DNA of 64,000 nucleotides, taken from positions 806,001-870,000 of the forward strand of contig NZ_NIDE01000014.1 of the NCBI RefSeq assembly GCF_002197845.1, given 5' to 3'. The translations under genes were made by a program, and so were the position numbers. The notes below the pieces were generated by a model, which saw nothing but the letters and a program-made list of their open reading frames with translations, did not search any database and had not been told where the DNA came from. Source of the DNA: Fimbriiglobus ruber. GTDB lineage: Bacteria > Planctomycetota > Planctomycetia > Gemmatales > Gemmataceae. Positions 15,355-24,588 of this stretch are shown here, piece by piece. Positions within the stretch are counted from its first letter, which is position 1, and each line of letters opens with the position of its first letter.

Positions 15355-16770
15355 TCAGGGCGCTGCGGATTTCTCGGCCGGCCGCTCCGGCGGGGGTTGG
15401 AACAGCAAAACGAACGCCACCAGCGCGACCGACGCGCCGACGAGCGGGACCGCCCAGACCGGCTGCCAGTCGATTACGGTGCCGGTGCGGAACGCGTCGA
15501 CCACGTCGCCCGCGAGGACGTTCCCGACCCAGTTGCCGAAGCCGTTCGCGACGAACGAGACGATCGCCTGCGCGCTCGCCCGGAGGTGCGGCGGGGCCTC
15601 GCGGTCCAGGTACGTGGCGGCCACCACGAAGTAAAACGCGTAACTCCACCCGTGCATCGGGACGCCGAACGCGATCGCGGCCGGCATCGACCCGAACGTC
15701 ATCGCGAACCCCCGGACCACCCACCCGACCAACCCGGCGGCCATCAGCCACTTCAGGCGCTTCTTCGGGTTCAGGACCGGGATCATGAACATGACCGCCA
15801 CTTCACACACCTGCCCGAGCGTCATCACCATTTCGGGCCGCGGGACGCCCATGTCCGTGAAGTACCGGTGGGCGTACACGCCGTAAAACTGATTCATCAC
15901 CGTGGCCAAGAACCCGACCCCGATGAACACCCCGAACGACCGGTCCCGGAACAGTTTCAGGGCCGGCAGCCCGAGCGCCTCGGCGACTGTCCGCCCGGTC
16001 GCCTTCGGGTGCGTTGCGGGCAGGGTGAACGAGTAGATGCCGGTCGCCAGGGCGGCAGCCGCCCCGAGGTACAGCGGTTGAGGGGAAATCGGGGCCAGGA
16101 AGATTCCGACGGTGTTGCCGGTGACGATCCACCCGACGGTCCCGAACATCCGCGTGCGGCTGAACCGGCGGCCCGCGTCCGGCAGGGTGCGGAGGGTGAT
16201 GACCGTCAGCAGCGTCAGCCCGATCTGCAGGAAGAAGCAGTAGGCGAGCATGACCCCGAACAGCGGCCGGAACGCGGCCGCCGAGGCCGCCCGGACGACC
16301 GCGTCGTCGTTCACCCGGTCGAGCGCCCCGCGAACCGGGCCCCACCGCGGGTCGCCGCGGCCTGCGGCTCTGGGTGGCGGGCCGAGTTCGGGGAGCAAGT
16401 CGAGGACGGGCCGGCCGTCGACCGTTTCTCGGGCGGCCGCCGCGCGGTACTCGCGGTCGACGTTGGCGAAGTTGGAGTCGCACCACCACCCGGCTACCGC
16501 GAGCAGCCCCGCGCACGCCAGGCTGCTCGTCCCGAGTACCCGCTCGGCGCGGAACAGGCGGTCCGCCAGCAGACCGACGAGCATCGGGGCCAGCATGCCG
16601 CCGAACGCGAACGTCGAATAAACCCACCCGACTTCGGCCGTGGAAAAGTTCAGGCCGCCCTTGATCGGCGCCGACATCAGGTACGTGGACAGGACGATCG
16701 CCCACGACCCGAACGAGAAGTAAAACAGGAACATCATGGCCGACAGGCGCGGCCACACGAGCAGGGGCAT
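15355..16770 (-). CDS. MFS transporter, nucleoside-permease (NupG/XapB)-like
   Basis: The 471-residue carrier with 12 predicted helices starts at the ATG at 16770. The N-terminus MPLLVWPRLSAMMFLFYFSF, then GSWAIVLSTYL and VYSTFAFGGMLAPMLVGLLADR, is the nucleoside:H+ symporter pattern. The block TVGWIVTGNTVG and the second-half HGWSYAFYFVVAATYLDRE follow. An 80-residue insert with polar sequence (about residues 100-180) lies between helices 3 and 4, longer than in NupG. Family members import nucleosides by proton symport. The substrate here is not provable from the sequence. The gene lies 60 bases upstream of phhB on the same strand. Confidence 0.82.
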   Translation of the reverse strand: MPLLVWPRLSAMMFLFYFSFGSWAIVLSTYLMSAPIKGGLNFSTAEVGWVYSTFAFGGMLAPMLVGLLADRLFRAERVLGTSSLACAGLLAVAGWWCDSNFANVDREYRAAAARETVDGRPVLDLLPELGPPPRAAGRGDPRWGPVRGALDRVNDDAVVRAASAAAFRPLFGVMLAYCFFLQIGLTLLTVITLRTLPDAGRRFSRTRMFGTVGWIVTGNTVGIFLAPISPQPLYLGAAAALATGIYSFTLPATHPKATGRTVAEALGLPALKLFRDRSFGVFIGVGFLATVMNQFYGVYAHRYFTDMGVPRPEMVMTLGQVCEVAVMFMIPVLNPKKRLKWLMAAGLVGWVVRGFAMTFGSMPAAIAFGVPMHGWSYAFYFVVAATYLDREAPPHLRASAQAIVSFVANGFGNWVGNVLAGDVVDAFRTGTVIDWQPVWAVPLVGASVALVAFVLLFQPPPERPAEKSAAP

Positions 16771-16867
16771 CGGAGTTTCCGGATCGGTGGGCGGGCCCGG
16801 CGTTGTCTATTCAGAGAAGGTCATCTTACTCGCGGTGCGGGAGATGAAAGGCACTTCGCGATCTGGC

Positions 16868-17272
16868 CTATGTGTCACCCGTAACGTCCCCGGTCCCGAT
16901 GTGAACCACCTTCAAGTGTTGTTCGTCGGGGTTGTTGATGAACGACACGCGAAACGTCGCGGGCGGATCGGTCAGGGCGACGAGTTCACCGACGCCGCGG
17001 TATGGCGTAACCGAGTTCGGAACACGCTCGTTGCAGAGGGCGGCAACCCGGGCCAAGATCGCTCGGAAAACGGACTTTTGAAGAGGGATCTCGATCGCAT
17101 CTCGGCCACCGGAACTAAGAGATGTGATGCGACAGTAGCCGTCCTGAAAATCGAGCCGGACTTTATTGTCCCGGCAAGCCGCTAACAGGTCGTCTACGAG
17201 CCCGACGACACCCCGCGGGCCGGGTGTAAACACCGCTAGGAGTTTCTCAGAAAAAAGGACAGTGCCGGTCAT
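16868..17272 (-). CDS. Hypothetical protein downstream of the Sel1-repeat gene
   Basis: The 134-residue protein starts at the ATG at 17272. It starts only 23 bases after the Sel1 gene stop, so co-transcription is likely. It has no signal peptide or membrane helix. The readable pieces are GPRGVVGLVDDLLAACRDNK, RDAIEIPLQKSVFRAILARV and TFRVSFINNPDEQHLKV, suggesting a mixed alpha/beta fold. No family was recognised. Being paired with a Sel1-repeat protein, it may act in the same process, but that is a guess. Confidence 0.6.
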   Translation of the reverse strand: MTGTVLFSEKLLAVFTPGPRGVVGLVDDLLAACRDNKVRLDFQDGYCRITSLSSGGRDAIEIPLQKSVFRAILARVAALCNERVPNSVTPYRGVGELVALTDPPATFRVSFINNPDEQHLKVVHIGTGDVTGDT

Positions 17273-17295
17273 TCGACGCTCCGGATCTCGGCCGA

Positions 17296-18570
17296 CTACC
17301 GCTCTCCCCGATTGCGAAGAATCTCGATCGCTTCGGCATTTCCCCCGTCCGCCGCTTTACGAATCCAGTCGAGTGACATCCGTTCGTCTTTCTCCACACC
17401 CTGTCCCCCTCGGTACATAGCGGCGAGTGAGAGCATCGAGCCGGTGTCACCCAGATCGATGGCCTTGCGGTACCACTTCAACGCTTCCGCGTAGTCTTTG
17501 CCGACATGCTTCCCTTCGTAGTAATTGTGACCGAGTAGCCTCATGGCGTGGACGTTATCCGCGCGGGCTTCTTTCTGAAGGACTTCGAGTGCCTTGGCGG
17601 GATCTCGTTTGACGCCCCGACCCGTCGCATAAGAGGTGTAGACATCGACGACCGCTTCCGTGTCGCCCGCGGCCATCGCGCGTTCCCACCAGCGAAATGC
17701 TTCCGCTTCGTCCACCGGCGTGCCGAGTCCCCGCAGATACATGTAGCCGAGCTGGCGCATGCCGCCCGCGCTTCCCTTCTCAGCCGCTTTTCGCATCCAG
17801 GCCAGCGCCTCGGTCGGATTCTTGTCCGTACCGATACCGAACGCGTAAACCTGCGCGACGTTCACCATGGCCGTCGTGTGCCCCAGGTCGGCTGCCCGGA
17901 GTACGAGTTTCAGCGCCTTCGCGGGGTCGCGGTCCACGCCCTCGCCGCGGAAGTAGAGTTCGCTCAGATTCGTGAGCGCCCAGACGTTCTCTTTCTCGGC
18001 ACCTGAGCGGAACCATTCGGCCGCCTTCGTCAGATCCTTTTCGACGCCGAGGCCGTGGCGGTAAACGTGGCCGAGGTTGTTCATCCCTTCCGCGCTTCCT
18101 TTATCGGCAGCCAGCCGGTAATAGCGCACGGCTTCCTGGTCACTCTGTTTGACGCCGAGACCGTGGAAGTACATCCAACCGATCGACGCCCACGCCGTCG
18201 GGTTACCGTGGTCGGCGGCCTTCCGGTACCAGGCCATCGCCTTGTCGTAGTCGCGCGCTGCTGCAAGTCCGTCGCGGTCCATCCCCCCGAGCATTTCCAT
18301 CGCGTGCGCGTCCTCTTTTTCGGCCGCGAGCAAAAACCACCGGCGCGCCTCTTGGACATCTTCCTTGATGCCAATGCCGAAAAGAAAGCGGTCGGCGTAT
18401 TCGGCCATGGCCGCCCCGTTGCCGGCTTCGGCCCGCTTCTTCAACTCCGGCAACGGCACCGTACCCAAAGGGCGCTTCGGGTTGGGTAGGGCGTGCGCGG
18501 TGGCTGCCAGGGCGAACGACGTGAGAAGAGTGACCAGTCCGTAAAGCAAGAATTCGTGGGAGAGTCGCAT
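17296..18570 (-). CDS. Secreted Sel1-repeat (TPR-like) protein
   Basis: The 424-residue protein starts at the ATG at 18570. The N-terminus MRLSHEFLLYGLVTLLTSFA, continuing to TAHALPN, is a signal peptide. About ten 36-residue Sel1 repeats follow, each with the pattern A-x-x-x-L-G-x-x-Y-x-x-G-x-G-V-x-x-D-x-x-x-A-x-x-W-x-x-K-A-A. Clear copies include LGHVYRHGLGVEKDLTKAAE and LGYMYLRGLGTPVDEAEAFR. Sel1 solenoids are protein-binding scaffolds in signalling or envelope assembly. It is probably periplasmic. The partner is unknown; the 23-base spacing to the next gene suggests an operon. Confidence 0.92.
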   Translation of the reverse strand: MRLSHEFLLYGLVTLLTSFALAATAHALPNPKRPLGTVPLPELKKRAEAGNGAAMAEYADRFLFGIGIKEDVQEARRWFLLAAEKEDAHAMEMLGGMDRDGLAAARDYDKAMAWYRKAADHGNPTAWASIGWMYFHGLGVKQSDQEAVRYYRLAADKGSAEGMNNLGHVYRHGLGVEKDLTKAAEWFRSGAEKENVWALTNLSELYFRGEGVDRDPAKALKLVLRAADLGHTTAMVNVAQVYAFGIGTDKNPTEALAWMRKAAEKGSAGGMRQLGYMYLRGLGTPVDEAEAFRWWERAMAAGDTEAVVDVYTSYATGRGVKRDPAKALEVLQKEARADNVHAMRLLGHNYYEGKHVGKDYAEALKWYRKAIDLGDTGSMLSLAAMYRGGQGVEKDERMSLDWIRKAADGGNAEAIEILRNRGER

Positions 18571-18661
18571 CGAATGACCCGCAATGAGCCGGCAGGAGCT
18601 AAGGCGATGAGCGACAGAATACCGTTTTGATCGGGAGCAGCCACTATCAGATTAAGCGCAG

Positions 18662-18692
18662 GCGAGCGGGGGCGACGTACGCCCCCGCTCGC
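18662..18692. terminator. Hairpin terminator after the ThuA/PVC dehydrogenase
   Basis: A 13-bp GC-rich stem (GCGAGCGGGGGCG and complement) with loop ACGTA lies 33 bases past the stop of the large minus-strand gene, before the Sel1 promoter. T tracts are short on both sides. Confidence 0.65.
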
Positions 18693-18724
18693 TTTGCCAG
18701 CCCCAGGCTGTCGCTGGCCGCGCC

Positions 18725-21700
18725 TTACGGCGTCTCCACCGTGACCGCCATCACGACCGGCGCCGACGAATCCGGGCCTTTGACGAACTCAATCTGCTTG
18801 ATCACATCCGGCTTTTTCGGTGTGACCGCCAGGTAGCGCATCTGCTGGCCGCGCATCGCGAACGCGAACTTCGACCCCGGCACGTCTACCCGGTGGATGT
18901 AGTCCGCGAAGTGGACGCCGTTCTTGAGTGGGTGGTCTTCCGTCGTGCCGTCCGCGTAGTGCAGGCGGACGATCATCGACACCGACCCGCTCCCGTCCTT
19001 GGACGGCTGCAGCGCGTTCCACCCGCCGACGCCGCTCAGGAGGTGGATCGCCTTCGCGGCCGTGTTACACGGGACCGTGACCGATTTCGGCATCTTCGGC
19101 GGCACCTTCCCCTGCGGGCCGTACAGCAGAACCATGTTCTTGATCCGCGCCCCTTGCGGGTCGACCAGGTAGAACGGCACGCTGTTCACCGTTCGCGGTG
19201 CCCAGTCGCGGAGGATCAACCGCTCGACGTCACCGTCTGGCTCGAAGAACATGCCGAGGGTGCTGACGACCGTCGCCACCTTGTCGAGCGGGATCGAGAC
19301 GTACTTGCCCTTCTGGGTCAGGAATTCGAGCAGGTCGGCCACCTCGTCCGGCTTCATCTGCTTCTCGAACCCCTCGGGCATCAGCGACTTCTTCGACTCG
19401 GTCAGCTCGTCGATGTCGTCCCGCCGGACCGCGTGCCGCTTGTTCTCGGCGTCCAACAACTCGACCGCCGTCTTCGACTCGGCCGCCAACAGCCCGGTCA
19501 GCACCCTGCCGTCCAGCGCCTTGAGGGTGTACGCCTTGTAGTTCCCTTCCACGCTCCGCGACGGGTCGAGGATGGCGATGGCCAGTTCCTCCTTCGGGTG
19601 GACGGCCATGCCCGTCAGGTCGGGGCCGATCTGCTGGCCCTCGCCGGAATGCCGGTGGCACTTCGCGCAGTGCTGGGTGAACAGCTTCTTCCCGTTCGCC
19701 GGGTCGCCGGTCTTCTTGATCGAAGACGCGAGCTGCTCGATCACCTTCTGCCGGTCGGCGTCGGGCAGACCACCGCCCAAGGAGAGGAGCTTCTTGGCCC
19801 GCTCGGATACGGCTTTGTTCGGGTGCGCCGCGAGGGCCGTCTTCTGGTCGAGGTCGAGCATATCGAACCGCAGCTTGCCAGCTTCCACCGCGTCGAGGAA
19901 GGCGGCCGTTGGCTCCGGGCGAGCGAGGACAAGCCGGAGGGCGGCAGGGCGCGCCGCCGGAGGCAGCGACCCGAGCTTGGCGACGACCGCCGGGCCGAGG
20001 TTTTTGGCTTTCGCCCCAGCTAACGCGTCGAACACGCCGGCCGCGAACTGCGGGGACGCCTGGGCCGTCACCGCGTCGAGGAGCTTGGCCGCGGTCGTGT
20101 CGTCGCCGCCTGCGAATTCGACCACCTGTTTGGCCGCGTCGACGCGGGCCGTGTCGTCCGCCTTGGCGTCGGCGACGATCGTGAGCAGACCCTTGGCGAT
20201 CTCGGCCATCTGGGCGTCCAGCCCCTTCACGCCCCAGACGCCCGCGAGCCGGAGGACGCGACCCCGCGCGGCAGCAGGAGCCTTCGTCAGAAGCGTCGCG
20301 ACGGCCTTCTCGCCGTCGGCCGTCAGGGCGGCCTTCTTGCCGTCGGGCCAACCGGCGGAGAAGCCGTTCAGGATCGCCTCCGTTACGTCCGGCTTGGCCG
20401 TGGCGAGCGTAGTCAACACTTCGTTCAAGGAGCCGGCCGACTTGCCGGAGGCGTAGTGTTTGGCCACCATCTGCACTACGGCGAGCCCGCGCGGCGCATA
20501 CGTGTGCGAGCCCGCGGCCGCGAGGAAGTAAACGTCCTGGGCGGCGGCGGCGGCCGTCAGAGCTTCGCCGTACACCTTGTCGTCCGCCCCTTCGACCTTG
20601 GCCAGCGCTTCGGCGACGGCCTTCCCGCACTCGGCGCTCGGCTTTGCGTCGGCGATCGCCAGGAGCGCCGCGAGCCGGACCTGAACGTCGGCGTCGGCCA
20701 GCGCGCCACTTTCCAAAAGCGCGTTCACGCCCGCGTCTCCGCCAGCGTGGGCGACGAGTTGCACGGCTGCCCGGCGGACAGCTGCGGACTTGTGCTTGAG
20801 GGCAGCCTTGACCTCGGCCGGGTACTGGCCGATGGCACCCAGGCCGTCGAGCGTCCAAAGCGCGTGCAAGGCACCGGCGTTCAGGCCGGCCGCGTCGACC
20901 GACTCGTCCTTGACCAACGCCGCGAGCGCGGGGGCCACGTCTTGTTGGTTGCGGTCAAGGAGCAGGCGTTGGGCGTGCTGCCGCCAGGTCATGTTCGGGT
21001 GTTTGAGGGCTTCCACGAGCTGGGCCGGCGTGGCGGACGCGAGTGCGGCGGGCTTTTCACCTTTCGACTTGGTGTAGACCACGCGGTAGATGCGGCCGTG
21101 CGTCTTGTCCCGCAGCGGCGTCTCGTAAGCCCCGCGGCGGCCGGTTCTGAAGCCGGCGGGCGTCGGGTTGTGTTGGACGATGAAGTTGTACCAGTCGAGT
21201 ACCCACATGTTCCCGTCGGGACCGACCTCGGCCTGGATCGGAGCGGCCCACTCGTCGTCGCTGGCGAGCAGGTTCCAGCCGAGCTTGGCGGTGTAGTCGG
21301 CGCCGGCCCGGTTCAGGACGAACGTCGCGACGAGGTGGCCGGTCGGCTCGGTGATGAACGCGGTGCGGTTCCAGTATTCCTGCGGGTAGGTCCGGGCGGT
21401 GTAGACGGTACACCCGGCCGCCGCCGTGAAGCCGCCGTGCCAGTCGACCTGACGGACCTTGTCCGTGACCGGCTCGAAATGGTAGTCCGGGGCGATGTTT
21501 TGCAGGACTCCCGGCGTCAGGCCGCGGACCTTCTCGTAGTACCGGTTCGGGATCGGCATGTGCACGATCGGGCAGCCGTTGGCTGTCGACCCGAACGCGA
21601 GTCCATCTTCCGTCAGGCCGAAGCCCCAGGTGTTGTTGGACGTACTGCGGAGGAATTCGAGCTTCGTCACCTTCAGCCCACCGGGGACCGTCTTGTCGTG

Positions 21701-23086
21701 TTCGACTTTAAAGCGGTAGTAGCCCATGCGGAAGTTGTGCCGCTCGCCGCCGACCTCGCCGACGAACCCGGAATAGCCGAGCGAGCCGTACACCCAGTTG
21801 TCCAGGCCGTAGCGGAGGTAGCTCGGGCCGGCATGGGTGTCGCCGGTGCCCCAGCCGGTGAAGAGGATGTCGCGGACGTCGGCTTTACCGTCGCCGTCGG
21901 TGTCCTTGAGGAAAAGCGTATGCGGGGCCTGGTGGACGATGAGCCCGCCGGCATAAGGGAGGATGCTCGTCGGGATGCTCAGCTTGTCGGCGAACAGCGT
22001 TACCTTGTCGCAGACGCCGTCGCCGTCGGAATCCTCGCAGCAGACGATGCGATCGCGGCCTTCGCCCTGAGGCTTGAGTTCGTTCGGGTAGTCGAGGGTG
22101 AGGGAGACCCAGAGTCGGCCGCGCTCGTCCCACGCCATCGCCAGCGGTTTGCCGCCCAGCTGGTCTTCGGTGACGAACGTCTTGACTTCAAAATCTTTCG
22201 GCGTGATGTAGTGCTTGATGCTCTCTTCGACCGGGAGCGGCTTCTGCATCTGGTTGATCCGGTCGGCCCCACCGCGGTTGGCCTTGGGCGAGTAGAACGG
22301 GATCTGGGCTTCCTGGTATTCGAACGGCTTCACGTCCGTCCGCTTGGCCGTCATCTGGGGGCGGTCGGTGTACGTGGGCACCTCCGTCAGGTCTTGCCCG
22401 CAAGCCCACCGAATGCCGCGCTCGACGAGAACCTGGAACCCCGGGTGCGACCAGGTCCGCTGGTCGTGGCCCCAGGCGGTGTAGAAGACGCGGCCCTTGC
22501 CCTGCGTCCGCACCCACGACCACGGTTCTTTTACGTCGCCTTCGACTCGCGTTTCGAGGACCGTCCGGTCTTTGGTGTTGTGCTTGGTGTGGACGTAGGT
22601 CTCGTCCCAGCTCTCGAAGCCGCCGTAGCCTCTGGTAATCGGGTGGTCGCGGGTTTCGATGTGTGTGCGGAAGGTGCCGGTCGTGTGGCTGCGGAATTGC
22701 GCCCCGACGAGGTCGACGTAAGGCTTCGAGTCGATGAAGCAGTAGCTCGCGCAGTGGAGCGGGATGAAGCCTTTGCCGGACGCCACGTAGTCGAGCAGGG
22801 CCTTTTCCTGGGCCGGGTCGGTGAACTTCGTGTGGTTCGCGTAGATCGCGAGGCCGTCGTACTTGTTCAGCGTCTCGGGATTCAGGTCGTCGAGCTTATC
22901 GGTGTACGTCAGAGTAATGCCACGGGCGGCCATGACCGGTTGAAGCTGACGGAACCGGGCGGCGGGTTGGTGGTGGCCGGTGTCGCCGAGAAACAGCACC
23001 TTCAGCGGGGGCGGGTCGGCCGCGAACGCGGGCGACGCCGCCGCGAGGCCGACGAGAGCCGAGAGCCAGAACGAACCGAGACGCAT
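18725..23086 (-). CDS. Giant secreted ThuA + PVC-type dehydrogenase + HEAT + haem-c protein
   Basis: The 1453-residue protein starts at the ATG at 23086 with AAGGAG and a signal peptide (MRLGSFWLSALVGLAAASPA). Order: ThuA domain (about 25-260; LKVLFLGDTGHHQPAARF, GFIPLHCASYC); PVC-type membrane-bound dehydrogenase N-terminal propeller (about 310-690; LDYPNELKPQGEGRDRIVCC, GDTHAGPSYLRYG); HEAT-like helices (about 690-1100); cytochrome c with C1140-A-K-C-H1144 (CAKCHRHSG) and NGKKLFTQH before it; C-terminal domain. The combination is characteristic of Planctomycetes. It probably oxidises an extracytoplasmic substrate and passes electrons to haem. The substrate is unknown. It lies downstream of the ROK regulator. 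Confidence 0.93.
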   Translation of the reverse strand: MRLGSFWLSALVGLAAASPAFAADPPPLKVLFLGDTGHHQPAARFRQLQPVMAARGITLTYTDKLDDLNPETLNKYDGLAIYANHTKFTDPAQEKALLDYVASGKGFIPLHCASYCFIDSKPYVDLVGAQFRSHTTGTFRTHIETRDHPITRGYGGFESWDETYVHTKHNTKDRTVLETRVEGDVKEPWSWVRTQGKGRVFYTAWGHDQRTWSHPGFQVLVERGIRWACGQDLTEVPTYTDRPQMTAKRTDVKPFEYQEAQIPFYSPKANRGGADRINQMQKPLPVEESIKHYITPKDFEVKTFVTEDQLGGKPLAMAWDERGRLWVSLTLDYPNELKPQGEGRDRIVCCEDSDGDGVCDKVTLFADKLSIPTSILPYAGGLIVHQAPHTLFLKDTDGDGKADVRDILFTGWGTGDTHAGPSYLRYGLDNWVYGSLGYSGFVGEVGGERHNFRMGYYRFKVEHDKTVPGGLKVTKLEFLRSTSNNTWGFGLTEDGLAFGSTANGCPIVHMPIPNRYYEKVRGLTPGVLQNIAPDYHFEPVTDKVRQVDWHGGFTAAAGCTVYTARTYPQEYWNRTAFITEPTGHLVATFVLNRAGADYTAKLGWNLLASDDEWAAPIQAEVGPDGNMWVLDWYNFIVQHNPTPAGFRTGRRGAYETPLRDKTHGRIYRVVYTKSKGEKPAALASATPAQLVEALKHPNMTWRQHAQRLLLDRNQQDVAPALAALVKDESVDAAGLNAGALHALWTLDGLGAIGQYPAEVKAALKHKSAAVRRAAVQLVAHAGGDAGVNALLESGALADADVQVRLAALLAIADAKPSAECGKAVAEALAKVEGADDKVYGEALTAAAAAQDVYFLAAAGSHTYAPRGLAVVQMVAKHYASGKSAGSLNEVLTTLATAKPDVTEAILNGFSAGWPDGKKAALTADGEKAVATLLTKAPAAARGRVLRLAGVWGVKGLDAQMAEIAKGLLTIVADAKADDTARVDAAKQVVEFAGGDDTTAAKLLDAVTAQASPQFAAGVFDALAGAKAKNLGPAVVAKLGSLPPAARPAALRLVLARPEPTAAFLDAVEAGKLRFDMLDLDQKTALAAHPNKAVSERAKKLLSLGGGLPDADRQKVIEQLASSIKKTGDPANGKKLFTQHCAKCHRHSGEGQQIGPDLTGMAVHPKEELAIAILDPSRSVEGNYKAYTLKALDGRVLTGLLAAESKTAVELLDAENKRHAVRRDDIDELTESKKSLMPEGFEKQMKPDEVADLLEFLTQKGKYVSIPLDKVATVVSTLGMFFEPDGDVERLILRDWAPRTVNSVPFYLVDPQGARIKNMVLLYGPQGKVPPKMPKSVTVPCNTAAKAIHLLSGVGGWNALQPSKDGSGSVSMIVRLHYADGTTEDHPLKNGVHFADYIHRVDVPGSKFAFAMRGQQMRYLAVTPKKPDVIKQIEFVKGPDSSAPVVMAVTVETP

Positions 23087-23165
23087 GGCAGACTCCTTCG
23101 CGCGAGTCGGAGGGGGAAAGGTCGGAATCGAAGTCAGTGGTATCGTGATGGCAGGCTGGTCCGGG

Positions 23166-23199
23166 CCGGTGTCCCCGGGCGGGAGCCCGGGGACACCGG
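23166..23199. repeat. Palindromic repeat between ROK gene and ThuA/PVC gene
   Basis: A perfect 15-bp stem (CCGGTGTCCCCGGGC and complement) with a GGGA loop sits between the ROK stop and the large gene start. The same CCGGTGTCCCCGGGC module occurs in the repeat region at 2268 and its complement near 2579. Because it separates a regulator from the gene it may control, it may stop ROK transcription. No T tract follows. Confidence 0.75.
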
Positions 23200-23257
23200 G
23201 CATTGGCCTGATGCCGCCCCACGAACACCGGGCGCCGATCGCCACCCGTAAGGCCGC

Positions 23258-24439
23258 TTACACGTGTTCGAGCCCCGGCGCCACCGCGTTCGTCAGATGT
23301 TGGACGATCCCGGCGACCGCGCCCTGGGGCTTGTTCCCCCGGGCACGGACGATCTCGCAGTCGCGCAGCGTCGGCGGCAGGCTTCGCCCCCGCGCCAATT
23401 CGACGACCTGCTCGAACAGGCCGGGGACCGCCTCGAACAGCCGGCTGTGGATGAACACCGTGGACGGATTGAACAGGTTGATGACCGTGCCGACACCGAT
23501 CGCCAGGTAGCGGGCGGTCAACGGCAGCTCCGCGGCCACCTCCGGGCGACCTGCCCGGGCCATTTCCACAACGTCGTCCACCGACACCGGCTCGCCGACG
23601 CGGGCCGCCACGCGGGTCGCGAGGGCGGCGTCGCTGGCGATGGCCTCCAGGCAGCCCTCGTTCCCGCAGCCGCAGCGGGGGCCGTTCTCGGCGACGACGG
23701 TCATGTGCCCGAGTTCGCCGGCCAGCCCGCGGGTACCGAGGAGTAGACGACCGCCGCTCATGACGCCGAGGCCGATGCCGGTGCTGGCGTCCATCATGGC
23801 GAAGTCCGTCAAGCCGACAGCGAGGCCGTGGTCCCGCTCGGCCAGACAGAGCGCGTGCGACTCCTGAATGTGGACGGCTGGCAGCCCGAGTCGGGTACCG
23901 AGGTCGGCCGCGGGGGTTTGCCCGTTGGTGATCGGGACGTTCGGCGAGAGGACGCCGGTCCCGGTCGGGTGGTCGATGAGCCCAGGCAGGCTGAGCCCGA
24001 GGCCGAGCGTCGTCACGCCCGGCTTGTCCACCGCGGCCCGACAGCGGGTGGTGAGTGCCGTGAGGAGCGCGGCGTACGTCCGGGGCGTCGGGACGGTCGC
24101 GAGGGACTCCGGGTGCATCACGCCGTCGAGCCCGGCGGACGTGACCGTGCAGTGTCCCGCGTCGATCACGACGCCGAGAACCTGCACCCAGGCGGACGCG
24201 ACCCGCAGCTTGGGCGCGGGCCGCCCGCGGCCGGGTGCGGAGTCGTCCGGCTCGGCCTCTTCGAGCAGTCCCGCCACGATCAGCGAGGCGACCGCCTTGG
24301 ACACGGTCGGCGCGCTGAGCCCGCTCTGCCGCGCCACTTCCGCGCGAGAGAGTGGCCCCCGCGACTGGATCACGCGGAGCACCTGGCGCTCGTTCAATTT
24401 CCCGACCTGGCTCGGCCGGAGTGCGGGGATCAGGCTCAT
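23258..24439 (-). CDS. ROK-family transcriptional regulator with winged-helix N-terminus
   Basis: The 393-residue protein starts at the ATG at 24439. A TTG start would add only six residues. Residues about 10-70 are a MarR-type winged helix (LNERQVLRVIQSRGPLSRAE, SGLSAPTVSKAVASLIVAGL). The ROK sugar-kinase fold follows: MDASTGIGLGVMSGGRLLLG, then GELGHMTVVAENG and the zinc motif CGCGNEGCLEA. Presence of the HTH marks it as a repressor of sugar-responsive genes rather than a kinase alone. Likely targets are itself and the ThuA/PVC gene that follows in the same orientation. Three TTTRGYAAA repeats lie upstream of its start. Confidence 0.9.
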   Translation of the reverse strand: MSLIPALRPSQVGKLNERQVLRVIQSRGPLSRAEVARQSGLSAPTVSKAVASLIVAGLLEEAEPDDSAPGRGRPAPKLRVASAWVQVLGVVIDAGHCTVTSAGLDGVMHPESLATVPTPRTYAALLTALTTRCRAAVDKPGVTTLGLGLSLPGLIDHPTGTGVLSPNVPITNGQTPAADLGTRLGLPAVHIQESHALCLAERDHGLAVGLTDFAMMDASTGIGLGVMSGGRLLLGTRGLAGELGHMTVVAENGPRCGCGNEGCLEAIASDAALATRVAARVGEPVSVDDVVEMARAGRPEVAAELPLTARYLAIGVGTVINLFNPSTVFIHSRLFEAVPGLFEQVVELARGRSLPPTLRDCEIVRARGNKPQGAVAGIVQHLTNAVAPGLEHV

Positions 24440-24468
24440 CGTGGAGCCAGGATACAAGCGCGGAAGAT

Positions 24469-24504
24469 TTTGGTAAAGAGATTTAGTAAAGTTTATTTAG
24501 CAAA
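24469..24504. promoter_or_regulatory. Candidate operator: three direct TTTRGYAAA repeats upstream of ROK
   Basis: TTTGGTAAA (24469-24477), TTTAGTAAA (24482-24490) and TTTAGCAAA (24496-24504) lie on one face with spacings of 13 and 14 bases in an unusually AT-rich patch 30-65 bases upstream of the ROK ATG. The repeat is close to palindromic (complement TTTACTAAA). It is a plausible autoregulatory binding site, but no experimental consensus for this protein is known to me. Confidence 0.5.
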
Positions 24505-24588
24505 TCAGAAATAGGAGCAATGTATGCTTTGTTGGAAGAGCGGTAACAAGGGCCACGACCGCGCGCCGGCTTGATACGCCTTTGCGTA

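Noticed and set aside
14890-16884. A 664-codon plus-strand frame
   Set aside because: It covers the complement of phhB and the MFS gene; motif-free, Arg/Pro/His-rich.
20456-23251. A 931-codon open frame on the plus strand
   Set aside because: It is the complement of the giant ThuA/PVC gene. Its translation is Val/Arg/Gly-rich without motifs, which is the usual effect of high-GC third positions.
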